Positions 31,251 to 43,522 are shown, counted from the stretch's first letter. The stretch: 64,000 bases of DNA from Phycomyces blakesleeanus NRRL 1555(-) (GCF_001638985.1 NW_017265135.1:1169223-1233222), one strand, 5' to 3'. Numbers and translations: made by a program. Notes: generated from the sequence alone by a model not told the origin.

Positions 31251-31793
31251 TGTGGTGATCCAGACACTTGGATATTAGATTTATCATATATAAGAACATA
31301 TTCATATTGGGATAGCGTAGTAGCTATCATCTTGTCAGTATAAAATTTATATAAATGATTAAGTAATCAGCCCAATAATTATTACAGTTAGTACTGTAGA
31401 TAATATCTTAAAGATTGTTAAGATAATTATATCATACTGCTGAGTAAACTGTGTTGGATTGATATGGAGCTAATTTAGTAGGAAGTCCTAAAGCTCTAGT
31501 ATAAAAGAGAAAAGAATAGCTAAGAGCTAAAGAAGTACGATTTATGACTTGATATAATAATTGTAACACTGACACTAGTTAAGCAGTAAATACACTCTAA
31601 TAACCAAATATAGTAAAGGAAGAAAGCCTTAAGAAACTAAGACGTAATGACAAGAGCAGATTGTGTTTTCTTATAAAAAGGGACACTTTTTATTTATGAA
31701 TAAAGACAACTTATATACAGTCTCAAAGTATTTCTATACGTCTCTATTATCAAATATTTTATTTTTCTATTGTTTCGTATCTGAAATACCACA
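31251..31793 (+). mobile_element. Solo LTR, 543-bp family, copy 1
   Basis: Begins TGTGGTGATCC and ends AAATACCACA, with flanks CATGG (31246-31250) and CGTGG (31794-31798), a 5-bp target duplication with one transition. It is collinear with the 543-bp copy at 43523-44065. No internal coding sequence of its family is present in the window. Confidence 0.85.
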
Positions 31794-33328
31794 CGTGGTG
31801 TGGTAATTTTGTTGGCCTTAGTCCAAAAATCAAATTCTACTAAGTTCAGACATTCTTTTGAAAACCTCTTTTAATTTTTCTTCAAAATTTTAATTTCTTT
31901 CTTCCATTTTTATAAAATCGCCTTTTTCCAAAAACCAATTTTCTGAAAATTAAAATCTTTCCCCTTTATTTTTCTCAAAATTGTTTTCTCCCTTTTCTTT
32001 TTATTTTATTCCTGCATATTAAATGTAACGTTTTCTCTCAAACACTACTTTACCAAAATTGTTAACTGAATAGTTTTTCCCTTTATTTATAATATACTTC
32101 TTTCTGATTTTTTTTTCTTGTAGTTATATATTATAACTTCATCTATTTCTTCTTTCATGACGAAATATTTATATAGTTATTTTTCTTTATATTTTTATTT
32201 ATGATTATCTCATTGAGTTTTATCTAGTCTATTTTTTGTCATATATTTTATCTATAAAGTAGTATAAATATATCTTTAAAAGCAATCAATAAACAACTAT
32301 CAAATTTTTCTGATATAAGTTTTCTTCAAAGACACTATCTATTATTTCTGGTTTTTTTGTGAAATTTCTTCTGTTTTATTTATTTTTCTGTCAAGTCTTC
32401 ATGGAAGATTGACCACCTCTTTTTATTTTATTATTTTGTTCCGATTTCTTCTTTTATTTATCTCTTAGTAAATTTATCATAGTAAATTTTCTTTTAGCTA
32501 AATTCTTTACTCTATTAAACATTTTTTTCTCATAGTTAACTCTTTAGAATTAGTATTATTTACTTCACTTCTTTTAGTTTAACTATTTCTCTAATCATTA
32601 AAATTATTTAGACTCTTATCTTAGTGTTAGTTTCCCTTTTTATTTCTTTAACTGATTGATTTGGTAACAAAGAGATTATTTTATCACCTCAATTTATCTA
32701 ATATCAAACCCAAACTCTCAATTCCTCTTTTCAATTTCTTTTCTTATATACAATTATCTTTTCTTGTACATCTTGTACACACAACTACATATCACACACA
32801 ATACTTTTGATACGAGGTGTTGTAAAAATAGTCAGCTCTCAACAAAATTTTAGTTGTTTAGCAGTGTGATGATGTTGCAGAATTCTTTGTAGTTCTAGAA
32901 AAATTATATTCTATTATTATTATTTTTTGATTTTCCAATGGCAGCCAAGACTGAACAGAAAGCAATTTTTCTATTCGTAGAGCAAAACACCAATAAGTAC
33001 AACAAAAAAGTATCATCCTGTCAACAATAACTTTAGGCAACCACCACTGGAAAAAGTGTCTACTTTTACATATGTCAAGAAAATCTAATTTCGAGTGAGA
33101 GAAAATATAAAATTGCATCTCAGCCAGTTTTTGTGAATTAAATATTTGACAAGAGATGTAGTTAAAGAATACAAAAAAAAAATAAGAGATGTAGTCAATT
33201 TAATTGGCCATAGCAATTTGTGTAGCATCTGAGAAAAATACTAAGCCTAAATAAATAAAAAATAAACTACTTTGTGTTCCTTTTCTTTACTTTTAAACCC
33301 ATAAATACATTTATCTTTTTTCATTAAA
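31794..33328. other. Pyrimidine-rich, gene-free stretch
   Basis: 31800-32800 is strongly T/C-rich on the plus strand, similar in texture to the distal half of the 1.02-kb element but not visibly homologous. An 86-codon frame at 32858-33118 (minus) has no recognisable motif. The last 200 bp form the promoter side of the tnp2 pseudogene. Confidence 0.45.
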
Positions 33329-36300
33329 ATGCCTCCCAGCCATATCTCAACCAAAAAGTTCAAATGCTACTGTCCAGTATGCAGAATTAAAGCAGGAGGA
33401 TATAATACCGTATCTGCTCAAACACTTAAACATAATGAAAGAGATGAACAAATTGCAATCAGAGAGTAAACTAACAGATGTAAGAAAAACAATTATATTT
33501 TTATATTTTTATTTTTATTTTTATTTTTATTTTTAATATGATAATAATTGATACAATATATTAATTGAAATACAGAGAGTGATGTAGTCAAAGAAACACT
33601 TGAGATTGTCAGCCATAATGAAGTTCATTTTAAAGACAAAAGTAATGAATATGGCATGAATTATGTTTTTGGTAAAATAAAAACTTTTTTTATTCTTTAT
33701 GATTGTTTTTGTCTAATATTCCCATTTTGATAGAATTGAATGACAGTGCAGAAGAGATAGAAACGCCTGCTCGGATAAGAGACTTACCTCTTTCTGAATC
33801 TGATGCTGTATTTAGTATTGAAGGCAACAAGTATGCAGCAAGCAATGATCTTGACAACAGAGAAAATGAGAGTGACAATGACATGAGTGATGATGAAGGT
33901 TTGTATAGTAAATTTTAAATAATGTCATCCCTGAGAAATAAAAAGAAAATTAATTGATTGTTCTTTTCTTTTCTTTTCTTTTTTTTTAAATTTTTTTTCT
34001 TTCAAGTCCGTCTCAGAATTGGGTTTGATCCACCATTTTATTGTAATTGCTATTACCTTATTTGTATACTTATACGTCTTCAATGAAGGTGCAGTGATTT
34101 TGATTTCTATTGTCAACAAGATTCTCAAATTGTTCAATGATTCATTCTGTCTTCCATTGAGCATTTCTGGGCTCAAGCAACTTTCAGGATTAAGCACATT
34201 AACAAAAGGGATTAAGAAGTATACTGCTTGTGGTGAATGTCATACAATCTACAGCAATGATGAATCTGTCCCAGTATATTACACGTCTCCTGTTTTTGGT
34301 AGTAACCTATTGTGTAAAACACCCTTATTCAAAAGTGGATCCGAGTCAACAATTCCAAAAAAGGCATATATATACCATTCGATTGTATCAGCATTGAAAA
34401 TGTTTTTTTTTGTTGCCCTGGCTTTGAAAGTGCTATCAACTCTTGGAATTGTAGTCCAAAAGTAGATGGAATGATGTTTGACATATATAACAGCACTATA
34501 TGAAACAGCTTGTTGGATGTCAATGGTCCCCCTTTTGTAAACAATGATCACTCTATAATGTTTACTCTCAATATCGATTGGTTTCAACCATTCAATGGGG
34601 TAACATATTCATTTGGAGCGATTTATCTTGCCATAAACAATCTTTCTCATAACATGTGTTTTAAGAAGGAAAATATTATCCTTGTTGAATTAATGTCAGG
34701 ACCTAAAGAAGCAAGTAAATCAGACATTAACAACTATCTGAAGCCTCTTGTCAATGAACTGGAGTTATTATACAAAGGAATGAAAATCAGAACTCACCAA
34801 CACCCAGAAAGTATCCCCATCCATGCTGCTCTTTTCATGGTCACATGTGATATCCCTGCTGCAAGAAAAGTATGTGGGTTCACATCTCACACCAGTACCA
34901 ATGTATGTCATAAATGCAACTATAAATTCACCTGGTTAAATGGAACAAGCTCTGTCAATTATTCTGGATTTGATTTCTCTAAATGGCTCCATCGCACTAA
35001 GAATGATGATTGTAAGGATGCAGAGGTCTGGAGAAATGCAACCAAATCATCTGAGAGACAGTGTCTTGAAGTTGAAAATGGTGTTTGCTTGTGCGAACTG
35101 CATCGTCTCCAGTACTTTGATATTGTCTGCTGCACGATTGTCAACCTTATGTATAATCTGTTTCTCAGAACTGCCAAGAGAATGATGGATAGATGGGTTG
35201 CAGATGGAATAATTGACAACAAGAAACTTGCTGCCATGCAAAAATCTGTCGAGAAAATTGTGCTGCCTCCAGATTACATAATGTTGCAAAACAAGATTGG
35301 CAAGGGATTTCCTTACATGAAGGCTGACGAGTGAAAGTTGTGGTGCTTGGTATACTCTCCTGTTGTACTCAAGGGTGTGTTACCAAAAAAGAAATTCGAC
35401 AACTGGATGCTATTTGTGAAGGCCTGTCAAATTCTGGTAATGTTTAGTATTTGCAAAAAAGACATCAAATCAGCACACACGCATCTACAACAATTCTGTT
35501 ACAAGTGTGAGAGTTTATACAAACTCGATCTTCTCTCACCTAACATGCATTTGCATCTTCATCTTTGGCAAACCATCCTAGACTTTGGTTCCGTGTATAG
35601 CTACTGATTATTTAGTTTTGAGAGATACAACAGTATCTTAAAGAATATCCAGACAAATTGTAAGAGTAGATTTGAGCTAACATATATGAGAGGATTTGTG
35701 AAAGAGATGTACAAAGCAGATGTTGTTGATCACATTATAGGCATTGCAGATATTCACAGTTATTTTGATATTTTCAAAAAAATCATAAAAGCTAAAACAC
35801 TAGGAACAGCAATAACATTCACAACATCAACATTAGCTCAACAACATTCGTTTTTTTTTCTTTTTCTCTTATTAAATTCATGGCTACAACACAAGATGAA
35901 CCAAGAAGGATTAAAGGAAACAAGCCCCTACCATCAGCAACTTTTCCTTTGATAGTTAAATCTACATGAGTAATGCCAGAGCATGAGTACAACTGTCTTG
36001 TAGAATACTATCAAGTTGCCTACAATGACTATAATATTTCAAGCTGCAAAAAAGCAATGACCAGCCCAGCTTTTGTGAATGACAGAATTGAGGTACTCAA
36101 GTCAATTGTGATTCTTGGGCAAGTATACAAAGGATGCAATGGCAATGGACGTGGTTTGTATATCTAAGCTTTGTTTTAAGAAAATAGAACTAATGCACGT
36201 TATGGTTATGTTGGTGAAATTCAATACATCTTTGTACACACCTTCTCTCCATCAACAACCACTCTCTTATCAGCTAGCTACAACAACTAGCATACCTTTG

Positions 36301-36390
36301 CTTTTGTCAGATAGTTTAAAACAACATCAGATACACGAAGACAACCTGAAGGCATTGAAATCTACTATGACAACTTCTATAAATTAGATT
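33329..36390 (+). pseudogene. Second tnp2-family transposase, heavily decayed
   Basis: Exon 1 (33329-33468) gives MPPSHISTKKFKCYCPVCR, a zinc-binding N-terminus typical of this fungal tnp2 group. Acidic exons follow (33577-33900). The core at 34090-35940 shows LYVFNEGAVILISIVNKIL, CLPLSISGLKQLSGLS, CGECHTIY, NDHSIMFTLNIDWFQPFNG, GPKEASKSDINNYL and CGFTSHTSTNVCHKC. The 3' part has NARYGYVGEIQYIFVHTF at about 36185-36240. TGA replaces Trp at three or more sites (for example before KLW at 35332-35334 and before LFSFERYN at about 35605), and a frameshift lies in a T run at about 34404-34413. It is not collinear in sequence with the 10336-13225 copy beyond the core, so it is a different tnp2 lineage. 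Confidence 0.8.
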
Positions 36391-36859
36391 TTCAAAGTAT
36401 ACTGCCCATCCATCATATACTTCTGCCAGTAGCAATCATTGACTACAAAACCAGACAAAATTTTAATAGGAAGATTGCAATTCCTTTGCCACAAAAAATT
36501 TATGCTTAATTGTCTTTTCTTTTTATATATTTTATTACTTTATTTATTTCATTCTATTTTACCTTGTTTATCAATATATTTATCTCTTTCCTTATTTCTA
36601 TTTATTATCGTTTTTACTTTCAGTCTTGTTGTGTATAAATCAAGTATAAAGAATGCGCGTATGTGTGAATCAAAAAAAATTATTGTTTAATCGCCCAGGG
36701 AGGCAGTGACAAAATCAGCCAACATGGTACAGCAATATTTTTTTCTCCTCTCAAAAACCTGGGCATTCTTGGCTTTGCATTCCCTTTTGCTTTATGATCG
36801 GAATGCATGCTTTCATCAATCAAGCCCAGAAACTTGTTGAACTATATTTATTTTATTAA
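36391..36859. other. AT-rich spacer between two convergent TE genes
   Basis: No gene seen. It separates the 3' ends of the tnp2 pseudogene (plus strand) and the split gene (minus strand). Confidence 0.4.
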
Positions 36860-37222
36860 TATTTTACTTCACTATGAGCATACCACAAGAAATAACTTAC
36901 TTCATTACTTCTCCAGCTGGGACGGGCAACTTTCAACATATGCACTGGGAATCCAGGGAAAAGTTTCTCTGTGTCAGACTTTCTGTCCGACATAGCCCCT
37001 TTTTGGATAGCACTAAAAAAAGTCATCTTGGAATCTTCTTTAACCATGAGACCCATCTCCTTGTCTATCACCCTCCAGTATCTAGTGTAGATATTCTGGC
37101 AGCAAGTATGGATCTAAGAAAAAATAGTAAGATGAGTACAAAATATCTTAAATAAATAACATATTTTGTAATAACCTCTTTAATCCAGCTGGCAATTCTT
37201 GCCCTGCGGTTGTTGTCCACAC

Positions 37223-37613
37223 TGTTATATTTTTAGAAAAGAAAGAAAAACAAAGTGCAGACGAGAAGTACGGTGAGACTTTGTTTATTGATGAAAAGAG
37301 AGATGATCTTCTATTGCTATTTGCTATGTGAGTTTATATAGACATTGCGTGTGTATTTAGGATAATGATATGAGTATATCATGTGATGTCTGTTTTCTTA
37401 TATCATAGATAATATATTGTTAAGTTATTACCCACGCTCTTGTTTGAGTGATTAGTGATGTTGACTAAGGTGTGTGACCTTGTTATCGGTATATTCTTTA
37501 TTTAATGATAGTGTGAGAAATAATGTATAATTGATACTGGTCGCTTATTCAATATGTCTTTGTCTTATTGTCTGTGCGCTCTATTTGAATCTATGATTAT
37601 ATTGGATACAACA
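37223..37613 (-). repeat. 3' LTR of gypsy 2
   Basis: 391 bp. Contains TACGGTGA (complement TCACCGTA), which also occurs just inside the 5' LTR at 42344-42351. Confidence 0.95.
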
Positions 37614-37688
37614 TTACCTCCCTCCAGGTTGGAACAACCATTTGAATTGCTTAGGGGAGTATCTGTACATGTATGAGAGCAAATGTCT

Positions 37689-40600
37689 TTATTTGCGTAC
37701 GTGTTTGCTAAAGCGTGTAGGTTTTTGTGTTGGATGTGTATGCTTGTTATGTATAATTGTAGATTTATTGGTGGGTTTCTCTGGACCTCGTCTTTGCCAA
37801 TATTTGTCAATTATGCTCAGATCGTTGAAATTGCTTGTGGGCTCCCAAGTGTCTTGATCTGGTGCATAGTTTTTCCAGCGCACTCTGTAAAGATAGTCGC
37901 CTTTTTCTTGACGATGATCAATGATGGCCTGTATCTCGTAAAAGCTATCTGGAGATATAACAGTATCTTGTGAGATCAGCTTTATCTGCGAAGGTGGGAT
38001 GTTTCGTGATAGAAGTGCTCCCGTTTCGTCTTGCAAAATGTAGCTGCCTCCCTTTGTTCTGCCCTTGACTGTGAATGGTCCTTCATATCTTGGGTCCATC
38101 TTAGACTTTCTTAATATGTTCTTTATCATCATGTTGCTGTCGTTCAGGAACTCCATTATTATTTTATGGTCTTTGTCGTGTTTTCCTTTATCAGCAGCTT
38201 GTCTAGCTTTGATGCGTTTGCAGATTGCTGGGAATACAACAGTCTCCATTTGTTCAATTCTTTTTTTCATATCTGGTAGACTGTTAGGAGCGTTGTGCGT
38301 GCTCTCTGTTTTTCTGTAATCAGCAAAATCGTTTAGTTGTCTTGCAAACATTAGAGTGAATGGGCGTGTGCCATGTAGCTTAGCATGTTTGCTATTTATG
38401 GCTAGCTGTGTGCTTGGGATGTATATGTCCCAGTCTCGCTTTGCTCCCTGTGTTCTCTTGTTGATGACTTCCTTGGCTGTGTGTACCCATTTTTCAGCAA
38501 CTCCATTTGCTCGCGGATGATAGGGTGTTACAAGCCGATGATCAATTCCTGCTGTATTTGTGAAAGTCTTGACGAGTTCGTTGACAAACTCGGTACCATT
38601 ATCAGACTGTAAAACCTTGGGTAGGCCGAAGTCGCAAAAGATTTGAATGAGTTGTTTTGCAATTGTTAGAGATGTCTTATCTGGAATTGCGCGGAGTATG
38701 CAGAATCGGGAAAAGATGTCAACCATTACTAGCATGTAATGATTGCCGTTGTGCGAGGTGGTGTATGGGCCAGCTAAGTCTATGGCCCAGTGTTCACCTG
38801 GTTGACTGGCTGTAATAGGCTTCAGCGGATGATAGCCGTGTTTTGAGACATTGAACCATTGGCAATTCAAGCAGCGCTTTACTGTTTCTGTTGCCTCTTG
38901 CTTGAGATTAGTCCAGTGTAGTCCATCACTATGTATAGCGTTGACAATAGCGTCTGTACCAAAGTGGCCGAGTAGATGTGCTTGGTTGAGTAGATGCTGT
39001 CTGTCTTTGATAGGTGGTGTTATCATATCCCCTGTGTTGTGCATGCGTTGGATAGCATGTGTATTTTGTGTGTTCTTTATTCGATGATTCGTAGAGATTT
39101 CTACGGTTTTACCCTCCCCCAGCGGTTTTTCCGAGGTGAAAAGGCGCGATAAAACATCTGGCAATATATTGTCAATGCCAGGACGGTGGACTATGTCATA
39201 AGTATAGTCGCAGAGTACATCAAGCCAGTTTATCATCATAGGGTTGGCAATTTCTTGCGTGTGAAGGTACGTGAGAGCCTTGTGATCCGTGTACAATGTG
39301 AACTTGTTACCCCACAAGAACTTATGGAATTTAGTCAAAGCATAAATGATGCCCAAAAGTTCACGTTTGGTGACAGGATAGTTGCGTTCAGATTTGGAAA
39401 GTGACCGTGCCATAAAACCAATGTAGCGATATTGGTTGTCTATGATCTGATAGAGCATGGCACCAATACCTGTGTTGGAGGCGTCTGTGGCAACCAGAAA
39501 TGGTTGGGTTGTGTCAGGGTGGCTTAGGACTGGTGCGTGTGTAAGTGCAATTTTGAGCTTGGAAAAAGCTTGCGTTTGTTCTTCTGTCCATAACCCGTGT
39601 AGTGAGTCAGCATTGCGTAGTTTGTCCAGAGGAGAAGACAGTTGCGACAAGTTGGGAATGTGCTCACGAAAATAGTTGACGAGACCCATGAAGCGTTGAA
39701 TGTCTTTGCCAGACTTGGGTTGTGGCCACATGGTAGCATTGTGAACCTTGCGAGCATCAAGATCAATACCTCTAGTGCTTACAGTAAAACCCAGTAACGA
39801 TACAGAAGTTTGTGCAAAGTGACATTTCTGCGGATTGAGAATGAGATTGACATCCGTGAGCTTTTGAATAGCCGTTTGGACGTGTTTAACATGGTCAGAC
39901 ATGTTAGTGGAAAAAACTACAATGTCGTCGACAAATGCAGTGACATATGGAGTATCGTGATAAATCAAATTGATTACTCGCTGAAACTTGGACGACAATG
40001 GCTTGAGACCAAAGGGACATCCTCGAAACATATACTGATTGCCTTCAAACGTGAATGTAGTCTTGTGTCTATCGTCTTCATGAATTTTGAATCGATGAAA
40101 GGCACTCTTGAGGTCTAGTGTAGTGAAGATTGTTGCACCCTGTAGCCTGTGAAAGAGTTCAGAGATGAGTGGCAAAGGGAATCTGTCGTCAGGTAGCAGA
40201 GTGTTGATGGCTCTGGGATCTAAGCAAGGACGCTTGCCTGTGGGATTACCAAACTCATCTTTTTTAGGAGCGAATGTAAGTAGGCTGTTCCACTTAGTAT
40301 TGACGGGTGCCCTTTGTATGGTGCCATCAGTAAGCCATTGGTTTATATGTTTGGCCATCAGTGGAACAAGTTGTAAAGCAATAGGATATTGTCGTCTATA
40401 GACTACTTGACCTGGGGGCGTTGGTAGTCGTACAATAGATTCCTTAACTGTACAAAATGAAGTGATGGGTATGGCTTCATTGGCTTTAATAAAGGGTAGT
40501 AGAGCCTTCATGAATTGAGAATGTTCAGTGGGTGTACCAGCTGGTGAATTATTGGGCTTTTCTATTTCAGCTATGGGTGTAGGGGTCTGAGGTGTATTAG

Positions 40601-42323
40601 AACCGTACCAACTCTCTGCTAGTCCCAGTAAATGAATACCAATGCTTGGCATTAAATCTGTACCAATACTAACATCTATATTCTCAGCGAGATCCAAAAC
40701 TTCAAAAGAATGTGTAATGTGTTTGTTGTTATAAAAATCTTTTATTGGTTTTATTACTCCTAGTCTATGAGCTATAGCGTTACTAGTGGCCAACACGATT
40801 TTCCCTTTGCGAGGAATTATTGACCACCCAAACTTGCTACAGAGCTTGGTGTTGACAGAGCTGATGGTGGCCCCAGTGTCTACCAGTGCCCATAGTTTTT
40901 CCTCTTCTAAAGAAATAGGAATGAGATAGGAGTGAGTAGACCGTTTACTGAGATCTATGTGAGTGCCCGTGTACTTACATGGGGAGCACTGTTCAAAGTC
41001 CATGTGCATGGACTGATCATCCTCAGATGTCAGCACATCTGAGGGAGAACTGTTGTCAGAGACAGTGTGGGCAGAACGGACGGCGAAGTGGGGAGCAGAG
41101 CCCCTGGGAGAGCCAGACGCAGAACTGGAAGAGCTGGAGGAACCAGCGACGGAAGAACAGCGATGTTTGTGGGACCAAACTTCACCGCACCAATGGCAAG
41201 GAGCAGAACCAACGTACTTGTTGATGTAGGGGGCTTTTTCAACCCGATTGCCCCCTTTTGCTGCCAGTGCGTTTTTGAGGATGCGGCAGTCTTTGGAGTC
41301 ATGGCTGCCCTTGCCATGGAGCGAGCACCTCTTGCTGGAAGAGCGCTCACGGCTCTGTGTGGCTTCATGGGGAGAACCAGGGGAGTGGGCAGAAGAGGTG
41401 GCAGCAGACATGCGGGTCGTCTGTTCTGGGCTGAGATGGCAGCCTTTGGGCACAGGGTCGTTATGCAAGCTCATCAGAAAGACCTTGCTATAGATGGACC
41501 GGGCCAGGGAAGCAGCCTTGTCAATGGTGTCCCGTTTTTCCCTGGGCATGTTGACTTGTAGCAAGGAGACTTGTCTTGCCAGCTCGGGCAGAAGTGTGGC
41601 AGTGTATGCAATGGCTGCCTGCATGTTGTCTGCCACGTCAGCTTCCTGACGAACCCTTTGGTAATGGTCCGTGTAGTTGCTGACGGTTTCTGTAGGGCTC
41701 ATTCTCATGAGCATCAGCTCATGTGTGAGCTGTACTTGACGCTCAAGGTCGTTGATTCCATATACCTTGATAAAGGCGTCGCGGACAAAGGACCAGGGAA
41801 GCTCGGGGGAACTACGAAGGTAGTTGTCATACCAGGAACGCTGTTCTCTTGACAGAACAATGGGGAGTAGACGGTGCCAGTCCACATTAAGGTCCAGACT
41901 GTATGAGTGGAGCACATCCTCAAATTTGTTCAGACACTCTTCAATGGACGAGTAGACCTTCTGGGTGTTGTCCCACTCGTTTCCTTGCCACTGAAGAACT
42001 GGTAGCTCGCGAGGTACAACACGGGATTGGGGAGCAACTTGCTCAGCGCGGGCAGGACCCGAACGAAGCAAATGGGTATGTGCTGACATGAGGATAGCCA
42101 GATCGCCTTCTGTGGCCGCAATTGTCAGCCTTATTTGATTCTTGGTGTCCTCAGGCTGGTTTTGTTCGATGGTATTGGCTAGGGCGATGGAAGCAGCAGC
42201 CAGGAGATCCCTAAGTCTGGTAATAGCCAACATGGACTTGTTGGCCTGTTCATTGCTTGCGATTTCACTTGTGTTGAGGCTGCCCTGAACACTGGGGGCG
42301 GGAGACTGGTTTTCGGAAGACAT
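37689..42323 (-). CDS. Gypsy 2 gag-pol polyprotein with C-terminal chromodomain
   Basis: One frame of 1,544 residues from the ATG at 42323 (MSSENQSPAPSVQG). In order: a gag capsid-like region (LNKFEDVLHSYSLDLN, WSFVRDAFIKVYGIN), an atypical zinc knuckle CHWCGEVWSHKHRC, protease LWALVDTGATISSVN, reverse transcriptase with TPYVTAFVDDIVVFS, RNase H FLVATDASNTGIGAML, integrase with GHFGTDAIVNAIH and CLNCQ, WAIDLAGPY, LQSDNGTEFVNE and HPRANGVAEKWVHTAKEV (D, D, E), and a chromodomain YEIQAIIDHRQEKGDYLYRV..WKNYAPDQDTWEP at the end. All catalytic residues I can place are present and no stop is seen. Gag and pol are fused in one frame, unlike gypsy 1. Chromodomains usually direct integration to marked chromatin. 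Confidence 0.95.
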   Translation of the reverse strand: MSSENQSPAPSVQGSLNTSEIASNEQANKSMLAITRLRDLLAAASIALANTIEQNQPEDTKNQIRLTIAATEGDLAILMSAHTHLLRSGPARAEQVAPQSRVVPRELPVLQWQGNEWDNTQKVYSSIEECLNKFEDVLHSYSLDLNVDWHRLLPIVLSREQRSWYDNYLRSSPELPWSFVRDAFIKVYGINDLERQVQLTHELMLMRMSPTETVSNYTDHYQRVRQEADVADNMQAAIAYTATLLPELARQVSLLQVNMPREKRDTIDKAASLARSIYSKVFLMSLHNDPVPKGCHLSPEQTTRMSAATSSAHSPGSPHEATQSRERSSSKRCSLHGKGSHDSKDCRILKNALAAKGGNRVEKAPYINKYVGSAPCHWCGEVWSHKHRCSSVAGSSSSSSSASGSPRGSAPHFAVRSAHTVSDNSSPSDVLTSEDDQSMHMDFEQCSPCKYTGTHIDLSKRSTHSYLIPISLEEEKLWALVDTGATISSVNTKLCSKFGWSIIPRKGKIVLATSNAIAHRLGVIKPIKDFYNNKHITHSFEVLDLAENIDVSIGTDLMPSIGIHLLGLAESWYGSNTPQTPTPIAEIEKPNNSPAGTPTEHSQFMKALLPFIKANEAIPITSFCTVKESIVRLPTPPGQVVYRRQYPIALQLVPLMAKHINQWLTDGTIQRAPVNTKWNSLLTFAPKKDEFGNPTGKRPCLDPRAINTLLPDDRFPLPLISELFHRLQGATIFTTLDLKSAFHRFKIHEDDRHKTTFTFEGNQYMFRGCPFGLKPLSSKFQRVINLIYHDTPYVTAFVDDIVVFSTNMSDHVKHVQTAIQKLTDVNLILNPQKCHFAQTSVSLLGFTVSTRGIDLDARKVHNATMWPQPKSGKDIQRFMGLVNYFREHIPNLSQLSSPLDKLRNADSLHGLWTEEQTQAFSKLKIALTHAPVLSHPDTTQPFLVATDASNTGIGAMLYQIIDNQYRYIGFMARSLSKSERNYPVTKRELLGIIYALTKFHKFLWGNKFTLYTDHKALTYLHTQEIANPMMINWLDVLCDYTYDIVHRPGIDNILPDVLSRLFTSEKPLGEGKTVEISTNHRIKNTQNTHAIQRMHNTGDMITPPIKDRQHLLNQAHLLGHFGTDAIVNAIHSDGLHWTNLKQEATETVKRCLNCQWFNVSKHGYHPLKPITASQPGEHWAIDLAGPYTTSHNGNHYMLVMVDIFSRFCILRAIPDKTSLTIAKQLIQIFCDFGLPKVLQSDNGTEFVNELVKTFTNTAGIDHRLVTPYHPRANGVAEKWVHTAKEVINKRTQGAKRDWDIYIPSTQLAINSKHAKLHGTRPFTLMFARQLNDFADYRKTESTHNAPNSLPDMKKRIEQMETVVFPAICKRIKARQAADKGKHDKDHKIIMEFLNDSNMMIKNILRKSKMDPRYEGPFTVKGRTKGGSYILQDETGALLSRNIPPSQIKLISQDTVISPDSFYEIQAIIDHRQEKGDYLYRVRWKNYAPDQDTWEPTSNFNDLSIIDKYWQRRGPEKPTNKSTIIHNKHTHPTQKPTRFSKHVRK

Positions 42324-42356
42324 GTTTTGATTGTGATAAGAGTTCACCGTAAAAAA

Positions 42357-42747
42357 TGTTATATTTTTAGAAAAGAAAGAAAAACAAAGTGCAGACGAGA
42401 AGTACGGTGAGACTTTATTTATTGATGAAAAGAGAGATGATCTTCTATTGCTATTTGCTATGTGAGTTTATATAGACATTGCGTGTGTATTTAGGATAAT
42501 GATATGAGTATATCATGTGATGTCTGTTTTCTTATATCATAGATAATATATTGTTAAGTTATTACCCATGCTCTTGTTTGAGTGATTAGTGATGTTGACT
42601 AAGGTGTGTGACCTTGTTATTGGTATATTCTTTATTTAATGATAGTGTGAGAAATAATGTATAATTGATACTGGTTGCTTATTCAATATGTCTTTGTCTT
42701 ATTGTCTGTGCGCTCTATTTGAATCTACAATTATGTTGGATACAACA
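42357..42747 (-). repeat. 5' LTR of gypsy 2
   Basis: 391 bp. No standard TGGTA primer-binding site follows it; the adjoining bases read TTTTTTACGGTGAACTC on the sense strand. Confidence 0.95.
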
Positions 42748-42858
42748 CACACGCTGCTCAGGCAATGTATGTGCTTTACAATGACAGTACCTATAGTTAT
42801 TTTTTACCATTGATATTACCATGTCAGGCCAAAAGCTGATAGCTTAGGGTTGGGCATA

Positions 42859-43261
42859 TGTTATGTATGAGGTAAAAATATGATATAATATAAAGCAAGT
42901 GTAGACAAGAGTATGGTGAGACTTTGTTTTATTAGAAGAAGTAAAAGAATCAGAAAAGAGATGCTATTCTATTGCTATTAGTATTGTGCATTTATATAGA
43001 CATTGTATTTAGCTTGGTGATAATATGATAATATCATGTAATGTCTGCTTCTCTACAATTATCTTCTATGATTTAGTTCTTATGTTTTTAGTGTTATTGA
43101 CTAGAGTCTTAGTATTTGTCTTAGTATGTTCTTTACATGATTTCCTTATATAAGGGAAGGTATATCTTTTAGTATCATTACTAGTTGTTGGTAACTCAAT
43201 GTATATATTTATTGAGTGTTTGTACTTTTAATTTAAATCTACGATTATGTTGGATACAACA
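42859..43261 (-). mobile_element. Diverged solo LTR related to gypsy 2
   Basis: 403 bp, TGTTATG..ATACAACA, with a perfect GCATA duplication (42854-42858 and 43262-43266). It is clearly related to the gypsy 2 LTRs but diverged, with small indels. It lies inside the split gene, 111 bp from gypsy 2. Confidence 0.88.
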
Positions 43262-43522
43262 GCATAGATATACTCCCACAAGTACACAACAACAGCAACA
43301 TTATTGAGATGGTCAACCTGCTCATCTATGTTTCATCTTCGTCTTGTTTCATTCTTGGCAATCTCAGTAGGATCATTATATCTGAAGTCCTTTTTCCAGA
43401 TCTTCTCTCTGATCAAGGCCTAGATACTATATGTTAGATTATTATTCACTCCATAAGATTTAATATATTTACCAAAACTGTAACTTTTGTCTCTTCTTCA
43501 GACATTTGGTTGAAAGATGGGG

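Larger units (their letters stand above)
37223..42747 (-). mobile_element. Chromodomain Ty3/gypsy element 2, structurally complete
   Basis: 5,525 bp with 391-bp LTRs (37223-37613 and 42357-42747) that begin TGTTATA and end ATACAACA. The flanking CACAC duplication is perfect (37218-37222 and 42748-42752). The LTRs differ at seven positions, all transitions. A purine tract GGAGGGAGGTAA abuts the 3' LTR. A single uninterrupted gag-pol frame fills the interior and ends with a chromodomain, making this a chromovirus. With intact ends, frame and TSD it could be competent. It interrupts the split gene at 36860-44363. Confidence 0.95.

Noticed and set aside
32858..33118. 86-codon open frame on the minus strand
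   Set aside because: No motif, AT-rich composition, and no splice context; likely chance.
40979..41561. Plus-strand open frames rich in Arg/Gly/Ala within gypsy 2
   Set aside because: Antisense to the Ser/Ala-rich gag region of the intact gag-pol frame.
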